A DNA stretch of 36,454 bases from CBDCBA01 sp965214125 (GTDB lineage: Bacteria > Planctomycetota > Phycisphaerae > Tepidisphaerales > Tepidisphaeraceae), in the NCBI GenBank assembly GCA_965214125.1, contig CBDCBA010000019.1, forward strand, positions 1 to 36,454. The letters are read 5' to 3'. A program made the translations under genes and the position numbers. Shown piece by piece: positions 23,079-31,857 of this stretch. The notes under the pieces are model-generated. The model did not search any database, was not told the DNA's origin, and saw only the letters and a list, made by a program, of their open reading frames with translations. How positions within the stretch are numbered: position 1 is the first letter of the stretch; each line of letters opens with the position of its first letter.

Positions 23079-24227
23079 TTAGTGAATGAGATACAACAGC
23101 GGGAACAGGAAGATCCAGATCAGGTCGACGAGGTGCCAGTAGAGGCCGACCAGGTCGACGGGGGTGAAGTAGCCGGGGCCGAACTCGTTGGCGCGGAGCA
23201 GGACCCAGCCGATCAGGCCCATGCCGACCAGAACGTGAACGCCGTGCAGCCCCGTCATCATGTAGTAGATGTTGAAGAAGGCCGGCACGTTCGACTGGTC
23301 CTTCGCCGACAGATCCGTGTACTCCACCGCCGCGTGCCCCTCGCCGTGTGAGGCGGCCAGACCGTCGGCGGAGTTGAAGCGGCCCACGTGCAGAGCGGCA
23401 TCGCTCGAGCCAGCGTTGGGGTCGACGTAGCCGGGGCCGTAGATCGAACGCTGGTTCGACGCGGCGACGGTGGTGTCGGCGACGGCCTCGGCGGGGGTGC
23501 CGCGTCCCTCGCCCGCGGGCTGATCGTTCGTCGGCGACTGCTGGTCGGCGGGCGTTGCGTTGACAACCGGATCCTCACCTTGATGGTCGCCGTCGTTCGC
23601 CGCGTGCGGTTCGCCGTGGTTGTCGGGAATGGCAGTCCCCTCGCCGTGGGCGGCGTTGGCCTCGGCCGGGTGGTCGCCGCTGCCGTCGCCGTGGTCATCG
23701 TCGCCGTGCGCGCCCGAGAAGTAGTCGGCGAAGCCTTCGGGGTTCTGCTGCTTGTCGTAGACGCTGTACATCCCCGGAAACAGCCCGTGGCTGAACTTCT
23801 CGCCGTACTCGACGGCCTTAATGCACATGAAGCCGACCGCCCCCAGCAGGGTGAAGCCGAGCATCAGCTTCAGGTACGTCTTTTGCCCAAGCTGCGCCGC
23901 CCGGACCGCCAAGGCCATCGTCAGCGACGAGGCGAGCAGCACGACCGTGTTCGTTGCCCCGAGCCACGTGTTGAGGTGGTGCTCGCTGTAGCGAAAGACA
24001 TCGGGGTTGTTGAAGCGGTAGACGGCGTACGCGCAGAACAGCCCGCCGAACATGAGGATTTCGGTCGCCAGAAAGACCCACATGCCGATCTTCGCCGAGT
24101 CGTACTGCTGCTCGGGCGTGTCGAAGTGGTGCGCCAGGTGCGGCGGGTGCTCGTGCGCGTGGCCGTGGTCGGCGTCGCCGGGCGTCTCCGGGTGCGTTCC
24201 GGCTGCGTGGGGATCAAAAGCGGTCAT
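23079..24227 (-). CDS. coxC: Cytochrome c oxidase subunit III with large His/Asp-rich insertion
   Basis: Subunit III of the haem-copper oxidase, an integral membrane protein. The flanks are standard: KIGMWVFLATEILMFGGLFC in an early helix, then NIYYMMTGLHGVHVLVGM and LYWHLVDLIWIFLFPLLYLI in the last helices. The protein has 382 residues because a region of roughly 150 residues (about 158-312) is inserted between helices. It is low in complexity and rich in His, Asp, Gly, Ala and Pro, with stretches such as GDDDHGDGSGDHPAE. The first 35 residues are also His-rich. Start ATG 24227; an in-frame upstream start would lie inside a repeat. The gene lies between coxA and coxD. Confidence 0.9.
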   Translation of the reverse strand: MTAFDPHAAGTHPETPGDADHGHAHEHPPHLAHHFDTPEQQYDSAKIGMWVFLATEILMFGGLFCAYAVYRFNNPDVFRYSEHHLNTWLGATNTVVLLASSLTMALAVRAAQLGQKTYLKLMLGFTLLGAVGFMCIKAVEYGEKFSHGLFPGMYSVYDKQQNPEGFADYFSGAHGDDDHGDGSGDHPAEANAAHGEGTAIPDNHGEPHAANDGDHQGEDPVVNATPADQQSPTNDQPAGEGRGTPAEAVADTTVAASNQRSIYGPGYVDPNAGSSDAALHVGRFNSADGLAASHGEGHAAVEYTDLSAKDQSNVPAFFNIYYMMTGLHGVHVLVGMGLIGWVLLRANEFGPGYFTPVDLVGLYWHLVDLIWIFLFPLLYLIH

Positions 24228-24247
24228 GAAAGGTTCGGAATTGGGAG

Positions 24248-24299
24248 ATTTGTAATTTGGGATTGGGGGCGGATCGGAACCAAATCCCCAATTACGAAT
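24248..24299. repeat. Inverted repeat, family G, coxA-coxC gap
   Basis: ATTTGTAATTTGGGATTGG (24248-24266) and CCAAATCCCCAATTACGAAT (24280-24299) form an imperfect hairpin. They stand out as AT-rich in GC-rich DNA. The element fills most of the 78 bases between the coxA stop and the coxC start. Confidence 0.7.
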
Positions 24300-24305
24300 A
24301 GCCAA

Positions 24306-26186
24306 TCACGTGGCCGCCGGCGCGCTGCCGTCGCCGTCCTCGTCGTAGTCCTCGCGGTCGGCGGCGACGACGCGGTGGCCGGGGCCGGCGGCCTCCTGCC
24401 TGGCGCGATACTCGGGCTTGAGCTCCCACCCGTCCGCCACGGCCGGGTCGTTGCTGCGGGCGTAGCGCCAGCGGTAGAGCGCGTACGGGTCGCCGGCGGC
24501 GGGCGTGACCTTGAAGTTGTCGTGCGGCGGGGGGCTGCTCGTCTGCCACTCGAGCGTGTTGCTGCCCCACGGGTTCGGCGGGGCGATCTTGCCCTTCCAC
24601 ATGCCGTGAATCCAGTTCCCCAGCACCATGAACAGCCCGGTGGCCAAGATCCAGGAGCCGACCGTCGCCACGATGTGGTAGAGCTCGTACTGGTCGCCGT
24701 AGCTCGCGTAGCGGCGGGGCATGCCCTGGCTGCCGGCGACGAAGAGGGGAAAGAAGAGCACGTTGAACCCGATCAGCGTGATGATCGCCGACACCTGCCC
24801 GAAGCGCTCGTGGTACATGCGCCCGAACATCTTCGGGAACCAGTAGTAAAGCCCGCCCATGAGGGCGAAGAGCGACGTGCCCATCATCACGTAGTGGAAG
24901 TGGGCGACGACGAAGTACGTGTCGTGCAGGTGGATGTCGGTGTTGAGCGTCGCCAGGAACAGCCCGGTGAGCCCGCCGATCGTGAAGACCCAGATCGCGC
25001 CGATCACGTACCACATCGGCGTCTTGAGGCGGATGCTGCCGCGGTGCATCGTCGCCAGCCAGTTAAAGACCTTCACCGCCGACGGGATCGAGACACTGAA
25101 CGTCAGCAGGCTGAACAGCGCGTTTGTGAGCGCGCTCTGCCCGCTCGTGAACATGTGGTGGCCCCACACGATGAAGCTGAAGAGGGCGATCGCGATGGAG
25201 CTGAGCGCAATGAAGTTGTAGCCGAAGATGTGCTTGCGGCAGAAGACGCCGATGATCTCGCTGATGACCCCGAGCGCCGGCAGGATCATGATGTAGACCG
25301 CCGGGTGGCTGTAGAACCAGAAGAAGTGCTGGTACAGCACTGGGTCGCCGCCGATGGTCGGGTCAAAGATGCCGATGCGCAGCGTCTTCTCTGCCAGCAG
25401 TAACAGCAGCGTGATCGCCAGCACCGGCGTGGCCAGGATCTGGATCACCCCCGTGCTGTACAGGGCCCACAGGAGCAGCGGCATGCGGAACCAGGTCATC
25501 CCCCGCGGGCGGAGCATGTGGATGCTCGCCAGGAAGTTGACGGCCGTCAGGATGCTGGAAAAGCCCAGCACAAACGCGCCCATCGTCGCCGGGATTACAC
25601 CCGACGAGCTGCGGCTGGTGCTGTAGGGCGTGTAGAAGGTCCACCCCGTGTCGAGTCCGAACCCGCCCGGCAGGCTCACGCCGAACGCCACCTCAAGCAC
25701 GCCGCTGATGAGCACGTACAGGAAGAAGAGCCCGCCGGTGATCCAGAGGTAGAGGCTCGCCAGGTTCAGCCGCGGGAAGGCAACGTCCTTCGCCCCGAGC
25801 ATGATCGGCAGGACAAAGTTCCCGATGATCGCCGGGATGCCGGGGATGATGAACAGGAACACCATCACCGCGCCGTGGATGGTGAACAGGTGGTTGTAAA
25901 AGTCCCACGCCGCCTGCGGGTTACTGTTGAACAGCGGGCCGGGACTGAGCAGTTCGAGGCGCAGCAGCAGCGCGAAGATGCCGCCGATGAGGAAGGCCCC
26001 GAGGATGCCGACCATGTACATCAGCGCGATGCGCTTGTGGTCGACGGTCAGCGCCCAGGAGAGAAAGCCCTTGCCGTGGGTGATGTAGTTGTCGCGGTGG
26101 ACGTCGGCCCGGTTCTGCTCGGGGATGCCGGCCACGAGCGGCGGGTTGACCGGCCTGGTGCGGATGGGGGCGTCGATCGTGCTCAT
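24306..26186 (-). CDS. coxA: Cytochrome c oxidase subunit I (haem-copper)
   Basis: The 626-residue polytopic protein holds the catalytic haem-copper site that reduces oxygen to water and pumps protons. Seen are FTIHGAVMVFLF (low-spin haem His), YSHPAVYIMILPALG (Cu-B His cross-linked to Tyr, K-channel), WGHHMF (Cu-B His pair) and HDTYFVVAHFHYVMM (haem ligands). About 12 membrane helices plus a C-terminal soluble tail of some 70 residues fit the A-type, caa3-like oxidases. ATG 26186 gives the normal N-terminus. It lies 73 bases downstream of coxB. Confidence 0.97.
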   Translation of the reverse strand: MSTIDAPIRTRPVNPPLVAGIPEQNRADVHRDNYITHGKGFLSWALTVDHKRIALMYMVGILGAFLIGGIFALLLRLELLSPGPLFNSNPQAAWDFYNHLFTIHGAVMVFLFIIPGIPAIIGNFVLPIMLGAKDVAFPRLNLASLYLWITGGLFFLYVLISGVLEVAFGVSLPGGFGLDTGWTFYTPYSTSRSSSGVIPATMGAFVLGFSSILTAVNFLASIHMLRPRGMTWFRMPLLLWALYSTGVIQILATPVLAITLLLLLAEKTLRIGIFDPTIGGDPVLYQHFFWFYSHPAVYIMILPALGVISEIIGVFCRKHIFGYNFIALSSIAIALFSFIVWGHHMFTSGQSALTNALFSLLTFSVSIPSAVKVFNWLATMHRGSIRLKTPMWYVIGAIWVFTIGGLTGLFLATLNTDIHLHDTYFVVAHFHYVMMGTSLFALMGGLYYWFPKMFGRMYHERFGQVSAIITLIGFNVLFFPLFVAGSQGMPRRYASYGDQYELYHIVATVGSWILATGLFMVLGNWIHGMWKGKIAPPNPWGSNTLEWQTSSPPPHDNFKVTPAAGDPYALYRWRYARSNDPAVADGWELKPEYRARQEAAGPGHRVVAADREDYDEDGDGSAPAAT

Positions 26187-26259
26187 AACAGTGCCTGCTG
26201 CAAAAACCCTTCAACCTGTAAAACGACCAGATTCCCCGCCAACCCCCGCCGCTTGCAAC

Positions 26260-27624
26260 CTACTTCAAGTCCTCGTCGTCGCCGCCGTCGATGGAGGTGG
26301 ATTCCTCGTCGGTAACCATCCCGCCCTTGCCGGTCGGCTCGGCGGGGGCGGTTTCACTGTACTCGCTGATCGTCTTGAGGTAGGCGATGACGCTGGCGAT
26401 GTCGCGGTCGTCGAGCTGCCCAAGGTAGCTTGGCATCGCGTTGCCGTAGCCGGCGACGATCTGCCGCTGCGGGTACCAGATGCTTTCGGTGATGTAGTTC
26501 TCATCGACCTCGACGACGGTGCCGTCGGCCATCGTGTGGTTGGGGGCGTTCCACAGGTTCCGCCACGTCGGCCCGGTGCCGGCCGAGCCGTCTGCGCTGT
26601 GGCACCCCTGGCAACCGCGGGCGGCCCAGATCGCCTTGCCCACCTCGGCCGGCGGCTTCGGCTCGCCGGTGGCGAAGTCGGTGTAGATGTCGCTGATGCG
26701 GGCGAGCATCGCGTCGTACTTGTCCTCGGGGTAGACGAACACCTTCGCCACCATCTCGCTGTGACCCGTGCCGCAGTATTCGGTGCAAAAGAGCTCGAAC
26801 ACGCCCGGCGTGGTCGGCGTAACCCACGTGGAGTTGAAGCGCCCCGGCACCACGTCCTTCTTGATCCGGAACGCCGGCACGAAGAACGAGTGAATCACAT
26901 CCTGGCTCTTGAGCGTGAACTGCACCGGCTCGCCGACCTTCAGGTGGAGGTCGCTCGTCTGCGCACCGTTCGGATAGGTGAAGTTCCAGACCCAGCTCGA
27001 CCCCAGCACGTCGATCTGCTTCGCGCTCGGCGGGGCGATCGTGTCGTTCAGGTAGCCGCGGAAGCCCAGCACGAACATGACCAGCACGATGCAGGTGGGG
27101 ATGACCGTCCAGGTGATCTCCAGGCTCGTCGAGTGCGTGGTCACATTCGTCGGGTCCGGCTCGTCGTCGCTCCTGGCGCGGTAACGGATCAGGAACCAGG
27201 CCATCACCGCGACGACAATCACCGTGAAGATGACCGTGACCCACATGATGAAGTAGAAGATAAAGTCCGTCTCGCCCGCGCGGGCGGCGGCGTTCTGGGG
27301 CATCCAGCCCCAGCCGCCCCAGGCGTCGGTCTTGGCAAAGCCCGTGTCGTGTTGGGCGGGGATGCCCGTCTCGAGGATGATGTTGTCGATCAAGGCGTTG
27401 CGCTCCGCCTCGAGCGTCGCTCGGGCGGCGGCGGCGTCCTCGGGGTTCTCCAGCGCGTCCTCGCCAACGCTCGTCGAGGCCATCTCCGACGCGCCCGGCT
27501 CGACGTTCGACGCCTCGGCCGCCTCCTGAAGCGTTGGGTTCTCCTGCGCCAACGCCGGCGTCGCCAGCAGCAACGCCGCGAGCAGGGGCAAGGCCTTCCA
27601 GATTGTCGACAAGCGCTTCGTCAT
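26260..27624 (-). CDS. coxB: Cytochrome c oxidase subunit II with fused cytochrome c domain (caa3)
   Basis: The 454-residue precursor has a signal peptide (cut after ...TPALA, about residue 26), two membrane helices and a cupredoxin domain with the Cu-A ligands in CTEYCGTGHSEM. A C-terminal class I cytochrome c domain carries haem motif CQGCH near residue 340. The fused cytochrome makes the oxidase caa3-type, accepting electrons directly from the act complex or a carrier. An acidic spacer (ENPEDAAAARATLEAERNA) lies between the signal and the first helix. ATG 27624 begins a proper signal peptide; it lies 22 bases after the SCO stop, so the two are co-transcribed. Confidence 0.96.
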   Translation of the reverse strand: MTKRLSTIWKALPLLAALLLATPALAQENPTLQEAAEASNVEPGASEMASTSVGEDALENPEDAAAARATLEAERNALIDNIILETGIPAQHDTGFAKTDAWGGWGWMPQNAAARAGETDFIFYFIMWVTVIFTVIVVAVMAWFLIRYRARSDDEPDPTNVTTHSTSLEITWTVIPTCIVLVMFVLGFRGYLNDTIAPPSAKQIDVLGSSWVWNFTYPNGAQTSDLHLKVGEPVQFTLKSQDVIHSFFVPAFRIKKDVVPGRFNSTWVTPTTPGVFELFCTEYCGTGHSEMVAKVFVYPEDKYDAMLARISDIYTDFATGEPKPPAEVGKAIWAARGCQGCHSADGSAGTGPTWRNLWNAPNHTMADGTVVEVDENYITESIWYPQRQIVAGYGNAMPSYLGQLDDRDIASVIAYLKTISEYSETAPAEPTGKGGMVTDEESTSIDGGDDEDLK

Positions 27625-27646
27625 CGGTCGTGTGGCTCGGGAAGGA

Positions 27647-28636
27647 CTACTCGGAACGGTCATCGGAAAACGCGCCGTGCGGGCGTTGCAACGTCGGCTC
27701 GGGCTCGGGCGTGCCGGCGTTGGGGTGGCGGAACCGCCGCCCCTTGCGCTCGGCGAGGAACAGAAAGCCCAGCACGCACGCCAGCGTCACCGCCGTCACC
27801 CCGCCGCCGATCATCATCACCGTGCGGGCCGTGGCCGTGTACTTGCCCGTCGTTGGGTCGTACGCGAAGCAGTAGTAAACGAAGGCGTCGCCCCAGCTTG
27901 GCTGGAGGCTCCCCTTGCTCGCGTTGACCACGCTCAGCCGCAGCGTCTGCGGGTTGTACGTGGTGCCGTAGAGGTAGCGGCTGATCTTGCCGTTCGGGTC
28001 GAGCAGCACGATCACCGCCTGGTGGCTGTACTCGTTCGCCTCGGGCACCCAGGCGAAGCCGAAGCCGATCGCGTCCGCCAGCTTCTGGATGTTGCCGTCG
28101 TCGCCGGTCCAGAAGTGCCAACCCTGCCGCACGTCGTCGGCGTCGAACGTGCCGCTCATCGCATCGACGATCGCGTCCAAGTTCGTCTTGGCAAGCTGCG
28201 ATGACTCGCGCGAGTCGAAGCTGACAGTGATGACCTCGAAGTCGTCGCCGATTGCGAGCTGTCCGTCGAGGGCGAGCATCGAGCGGACCATGCCGTTCAT
28301 CACCTCGCCGCAAAGCTGCGGGCAGCGGTAGTAGGCCATCTGGAGGATGACCGGCTTCTCGCCGTCGAGCACGTCGCCGAGGGTGACGGTCTGGCCGTTC
28401 GAGTCGGTGAAAGTCAGGTCCTTCGGCAAGACGTCGCCCACATGCTCGGTCACGGCGGCCTTGGCGCGGCCTTCCTCGAGCGTGGGGTCGTTCGCCGGCT
28501 TCAAATCGCCGGTGTCGGGGCGGCCGTACTGCGCCGACGCCATGCCGGCCAGACCGAGCATCGCCACGGCGGCCGCGCACGCACCGAGCGCCCCGGTGCG
28601 GGCGAGATGGCGAAGGTGGGCGAGGGGCGTGGGCAT
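27647..28636 (-). CDS. SCO1/SenC copper chaperone for oxidase Cu-A assembly
   Basis: The 329-residue exported protein has a signal segment (to about residue 35, ...GMASAQ), a thioredoxin-like domain with the copper-binding C105-x3-C109 (YRCPQLC) and H205 (YSHQAV), and an extra C-terminal membrane helix (about 272-296) with a charged tail. SCO proteins insert copper into the Cu-A site of CoxB, which fits the gene directly after it. ATG 28636 starts the signal segment; a longer frame upstream lacks one. The C-terminal helix is seen in some SCO proteins of such clusters. Confidence 0.93.
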   Translation of the reverse strand: MPTPLAHLRHLARTGALGACAAAVAMLGLAGMASAQYGRPDTGDLKPANDPTLEEGRAKAAVTEHVGDVLPKDLTFTDSNGQTVTLGDVLDGEKPVILQMAYYRCPQLCGEVMNGMVRSMLALDGQLAIGDDFEVITVSFDSRESSQLAKTNLDAIVDAMSGTFDADDVRQGWHFWTGDDGNIQKLADAIGFGFAWVPEANEYSHQAVIVLLDPNGKISRYLYGTTYNPQTLRLSVVNASKGSLQPSWGDAFVYYCFAYDPTTGKYTATARTVMMIGGGVTAVTLACVLGFLFLAERKGRRFRHPNAGTPEPEPTLQRPHGAFSDDRSE

Positions 28637-28697
28637 CACACGGATGGTACGAGCCGGCGGAACGTGGCGTTTCAGATCGCGGCAGGTTGTCCCTGCG

Positions 28698-29207
28698 TCA
28701 TTCCGCCCCGTTCCCGTCGGCTTCGGGCGTTCCGGGCGTTTCGGGTGAATCACTTTCTTCGACGAACGACTGCGGGTCGGCGTAGGCCTCGTTGGTCAGG
28801 TGGACGTAGGCCTTGTCCATCGCGAGCATCTGCTCGGCGGTCGCGTTGCCGCCGTGGGCGTTAACGAAGGCGGCCATCGCGGCGTGGATCGGCATGACGG
28901 CCTGACTCCTCGCGTCGTCGGCGTAGCGGTAGCCGGCCGTCTCCGGCAGCTCGCCCACGTCATCGAGCAGGGCGGAGCCGTAGACGACGCCGTTGCCGAC
29001 CGGGTCGCCGATGTTGGCGAGTTGCTCCCCCTTGAGTTCCAGCAGCGGGTCGTTCTGGTCGATCGCGTAGCGCTGGGTGAGGATGACGTCGGTTTCGTAC
29101 GCGAACCAAGCCTGCACGCCCAGCACCATGATGAGCAGCACAAGCGACCCGACGAGCCCGACGAACACGAGCATCCCAACGTTGATGTCTTGGCGGAAGG
29201 AGGACAT
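28698..29207 (-). CDS. Small single-pass membrane protein in the act-cox cluster
   Basis: The 169-residue protein has one N-terminal helix (about 10-36: GMLVFVGLVGSLVLLIMVLG) and an exported domain of about 130 residues (YRYADDARSQAVMPIHAAMA), with an acidic, Pro-rich tail. I do not recognise a family. It lies between actF and the SCO gene on the same strand, a place sometimes taken by small extra subunits of alternative complex III. It may be an accessory subunit or assembly factor. ATG 29207 is the start, close to a GGAGG-type repeat. Confidence 0.65.
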   Translation of the reverse strand: MSSFRQDINVGMLVFVGLVGSLVLLIMVLGVQAWFAYETDVILTQRYAIDQNDPLLELKGEQLANIGDPVGNGVVYGSALLDDVGELPETAGYRYADDARSQAVMPIHAAMAAFVNAHGGNATAEQMLAMDKAYVHLTNEAYADPQSFVEESDSPETPGTPEADGNGAE

Positions 29208-29214
29208 GGGCAGG

Positions 29215-29326
29215 GGGAGGTGGGAGCGGGGGAAGTGGGACGTGGGCAGTAGGCGGATTGGCAGGCGAGGGTCAGCATCGGGTTCGGGCCTCTGCCCACA
29301 TCCCACCTCCCCCGCTCCCACCTCCC
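29215..29326. repeat. Inverted repeat, family F, actF gap
   Basis: Arms 29215-29249 (GGGAGGTGGGAGCGGGGGAA onward) and 29292-29326 match inverted at 33 of 35 bases around a 42-base loop. It spans the gap between the actF stop and the small membrane protein gene. It shares the GGGAGGTGGGA units with 22975-23058. Confidence 0.9.
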
Positions 29327-30850
29327 TCACATGTTATGGAACGCCAGCGATTCCACGGCGCGCGGGTCGCCTGCGGGGCGGAGGCGGACGGCTTTAAGTT
29401 CGCGGCCGAACATGGCCAGGCCGACGCCGGCGACGAACAGCAGGCAGCCGACTTCGGTGATCGGCAGGATTGAGCCCACACCGAGCATCTCGGGCATGAT
29501 GAGCCAGTAGAGATCGACGTAGTGCATCACCAGCATCCAGCCGGCCCAGAAGCCGAGGAAGGTCAGGTTCCGCTTCACGTGCCGGCTGAGCAGGCCCGCG
29601 AACGGGATCAGGAGGTGGCCGAACAGGAGCGTGAGGCTGATGACCGTCCACCAGCCGACCTGCGCCGCGTCGTCGGGCTCGCCCCACGGGCCCATGCCGA
29701 GGTTGGCGCCGACGCTCGTCGCCCCGCGCACGCCGAACCAGTAGGTCGTCTCGGGGATGTTGGCGTACCAGATCAGCATGAACTGGCTGAAGGCGATGTA
29801 GCCCCAGAAGAAGACGAAGGCGAAGAGCAGCTTGCCCAGGTCGTGGTAGTGCTCGACCGTGACGCTCTGCCGCAGCAGCCCGCCCATCCGCATGAACTGG
29901 TAGGCGAGGATCGTGGTTGCCAGGCACCCGAGCACGCCGCCGGCGAAGATGTAGACGCCGAAGATCGTGCTGAAGAAGTGCGGGTCGAGGCTCATCACCA
30001 GGTCGAACGCCGCAAACGTGGTGACCACGCCGAACAGCACGAGGAAGCCGTAGCTGGCGGCGGTCATCTCCTTCGTCAGCCGCGGCTCGCCGGTGGCGTC
30101 CTGCTCGGTCGACCGCCGGAAGTAGTAGTGGGCGATGAACGCCCAGACGGCGAAGTAGATCGCCACCCGCACCACGAAGAACGGCCGGTTGAGGAAGGCC
30201 GTCTTCTTTTCGGTCAGCTCGTCGATGTGCAGGTGGTGCCGCGCCCGCTCGACGGTGATCGCCTGGGCGACGAGCAGGTCCTCGTACGGCTCGGTCGGGA
30301 TGATGCCCGGCTGGCCAATGCCGTCGGCGTCGAGGGCATCGCTCGCGCCATCCTCGGGCTTGGCGGCCTCCACCTGCTCGTCGGGCGTGAGCACGGCGTC
30401 GAGGTCGTCGACCTCCTCGCCGTGGCTTTGGTGGGCTGCCCACGGGTAGAGGTTGGGCGTGCTGAGAATGTTGCCCTCGCCGTCGGCGGCGTAGGTGCCG
30501 GGGATGAAGAGCGTCACGATCACGATCGGCAACGCCAGCACCGGCAGGGTCGGCCAGAACAGCCGCGTCAGCAGCTCCGGCACGCGGCGGACGTTCACGC
30601 TCCAGCCCGCCTTGAAGGCGTGCATGATGAGCACGAAGAAGAGCGCCCCGATGCTGATCGTCAGCAGGAACATGAAGGCCGTCAGGTAGCTCAGCATGAA
30701 CCGGCGCAGGCCGCCCAGGAAGATGGCCGCCAAGCACGCCAGCGCCAGCCCCGCGATGGCCAGCGCTAGACCGATGCCGAACAGCTTGTCGGCCGACTTA
30801 GGCTCGATCGTCAGCGGCTCGTCGATGTGCGTCGGTGCGTGCGAAACCAA
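29327..30850 (-). CDS. actF: Alternative complex III subunit ActF
   Basis: The 507-residue protein has about 10 membrane helices and is related to ActC and NrfD-like quinol-binding subunits. Features include an N-terminal pair of helices (GIGLALAIAGLALACLAAIF), FFVVRVAIYFAVWAFIAHYY, TFAAFDLVMSLDPHFFSTIF and HLLIPFAGLLSRHVKRN. It is a membrane subunit of the quinol:electron acceptor oxidoreductase. The gene reads TTG-GTT-TCG at its start (30850); no ATG or GTG lies near, so TTG is the probable start. An acidic soluble loop (about 140-190) occurs between helices. Confidence 0.92.
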   Translation of the reverse strand: MVSHAPTHIDEPLTIEPKSADKLFGIGLALAIAGLALACLAAIFLGGLRRFMLSYLTAFMFLLTISIGALFFVLIMHAFKAGWSVNVRRVPELLTRLFWPTLPVLALPIVIVTLFIPGTYAADGEGNILSTPNLYPWAAHQSHGEEVDDLDAVLTPDEQVEAAKPEDGASDALDADGIGQPGIIPTEPYEDLLVAQAITVERARHHLHIDELTEKKTAFLNRPFFVVRVAIYFAVWAFIAHYYFRRSTEQDATGEPRLTKEMTAASYGFLVLFGVVTTFAAFDLVMSLDPHFFSTIFGVYIFAGGVLGCLATTILAYQFMRMGGLLRQSVTVEHYHDLGKLLFAFVFFWGYIAFSQFMLIWYANIPETTYWFGVRGATSVGANLGMGPWGEPDDAAQVGWWTVISLTLLFGHLLIPFAGLLSRHVKRNLTFLGFWAGWMLVMHYVDLYWLIMPEMLGVGSILPITEVGCLLFVAGVGLAMFGRELKAVRLRPAGDPRAVESLAFHNM

Positions 30851-30911
30851 GGGGCGAAATCCTGCGGGAAAGGCTGGCGAAACGGGAACAAAGAGGCGAA
30901 CGGGCGGCGAC

Positions 30912-31808
30912 CTACTCGGCGGGCTCGGTGGTAGCGGGCGTTGTGGCTGCGCCGTCGGCGGGGTCGGCTTCGGGCTCGGCGGGGGCCGCGTTCATCGGCT
31001 GGCCGTTCATCAGTGTCGGCTGAACGGGCATCGCGTCGCGCACCTCGGCGGGCAGTTGCGAGGCGTCGGCGTCCTGGCTCATCTGCAACGCCTTCACGTA
31101 CGCAACGATCGCCCAGCGATCCTCCGCAGCCGGAATCTGCTGGCCGTACCCCTTCATGTTGCGGATGCCGTTGGCAACCGTGTTGTAGAGGTGCCCGGTC
31201 GAGCGGTCGCGGCGGACCTCGTCGTGCAGGTTGCTCGGCTGGACCCACTTCGGATTGTTGCCGACGTTGTTGGTCGCGCGGACGTGGACCGGCCCGTTGC
31301 CGTAACCGTCGAGGCCGTGGCAGAGGTAGCAGTAGCGGGCGAAGAGCTCCTTGCCCCTGGCGACCAGTTCGGGCGTGACCTCGACGGCGTCGGGAAAGCC
31401 GTCGAAGAACTCGACCGCGTAGGTGCCGTCGTCGTTGGTTCCGGTGATCGTGTAGCCGCGGTGCAGGAAGTCATCGTCCTCAAGCTGCCCGCGGGCGACG
31501 GTGCCGGCGATGGGCGGACGCATCGCCATCTCGTTGGCGAAGACCGGCGCCGCGGCCTGGGCCTTGTACTTGGCCTGGTTGTCCATGTCCTGGAAGATGT
31601 GGATGCGCGGCTGCGTGCTCTTGCTGAACTTGGCCCGCACCGCGAACGCCAGCGGCACCCAGCTTGCCACCACCATGATGACGACCACGTAGACGACCGC
31701 GATCGGCACGCCCTGGAAGCGCGCCAGGCTCCGCGCGGCCATGAGCGTCGCGGGGCTGTTGGCCGACAGGACGCGGTCGATCTGCTTGTTGATGCGGTCG
31801 TTGGCCAT
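30912..31808 (-). CDS. actE: Alternative complex III subunit ActE, monohaem cytochrome c
   Basis: The 298-residue protein has an N-terminal membrane anchor (about 34-58: VPIAVVYVVVIMVVASWVPL) and a class I cytochrome c domain with haem motif C160-YL-C163-H164 and a likely axial Met in NMKGYG. It ends with a Pro/Ala-rich tail. It passes electrons from the act complex towards the caa3 oxidase. ATG 31808 is preferred over a longer frame. It is the fourth gene in act order in this window, downstream of actD. Confidence 0.94.
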   Translation of the reverse strand: MANDRINKQIDRVLSANSPATLMAARSLARFQGVPIAVVYVVVIMVVASWVPLAFAVRAKFSKSTQPRIHIFQDMDNQAKYKAQAAAPVFANEMAMRPPIAGTVARGQLEDDDFLHRGYTITGTNDDGTYAVEFFDGFPDAVEVTPELVARGKELFARYCYLCHGLDGYGNGPVHVRATNNVGNNPKWVQPSNLHDEVRRDRSTGHLYNTVANGIRNMKGYGQQIPAAEDRWAIVAYVKALQMSQDADASQLPAEVRDAMPVQPTLMNGQPMNAAPAEPEADPADGAATTPATTEPAE

Positions 31809-31857
31809 GCGGGGCGTCGTGGGGGAATCGATACGGACTAACAACGTCGGTCGGACA

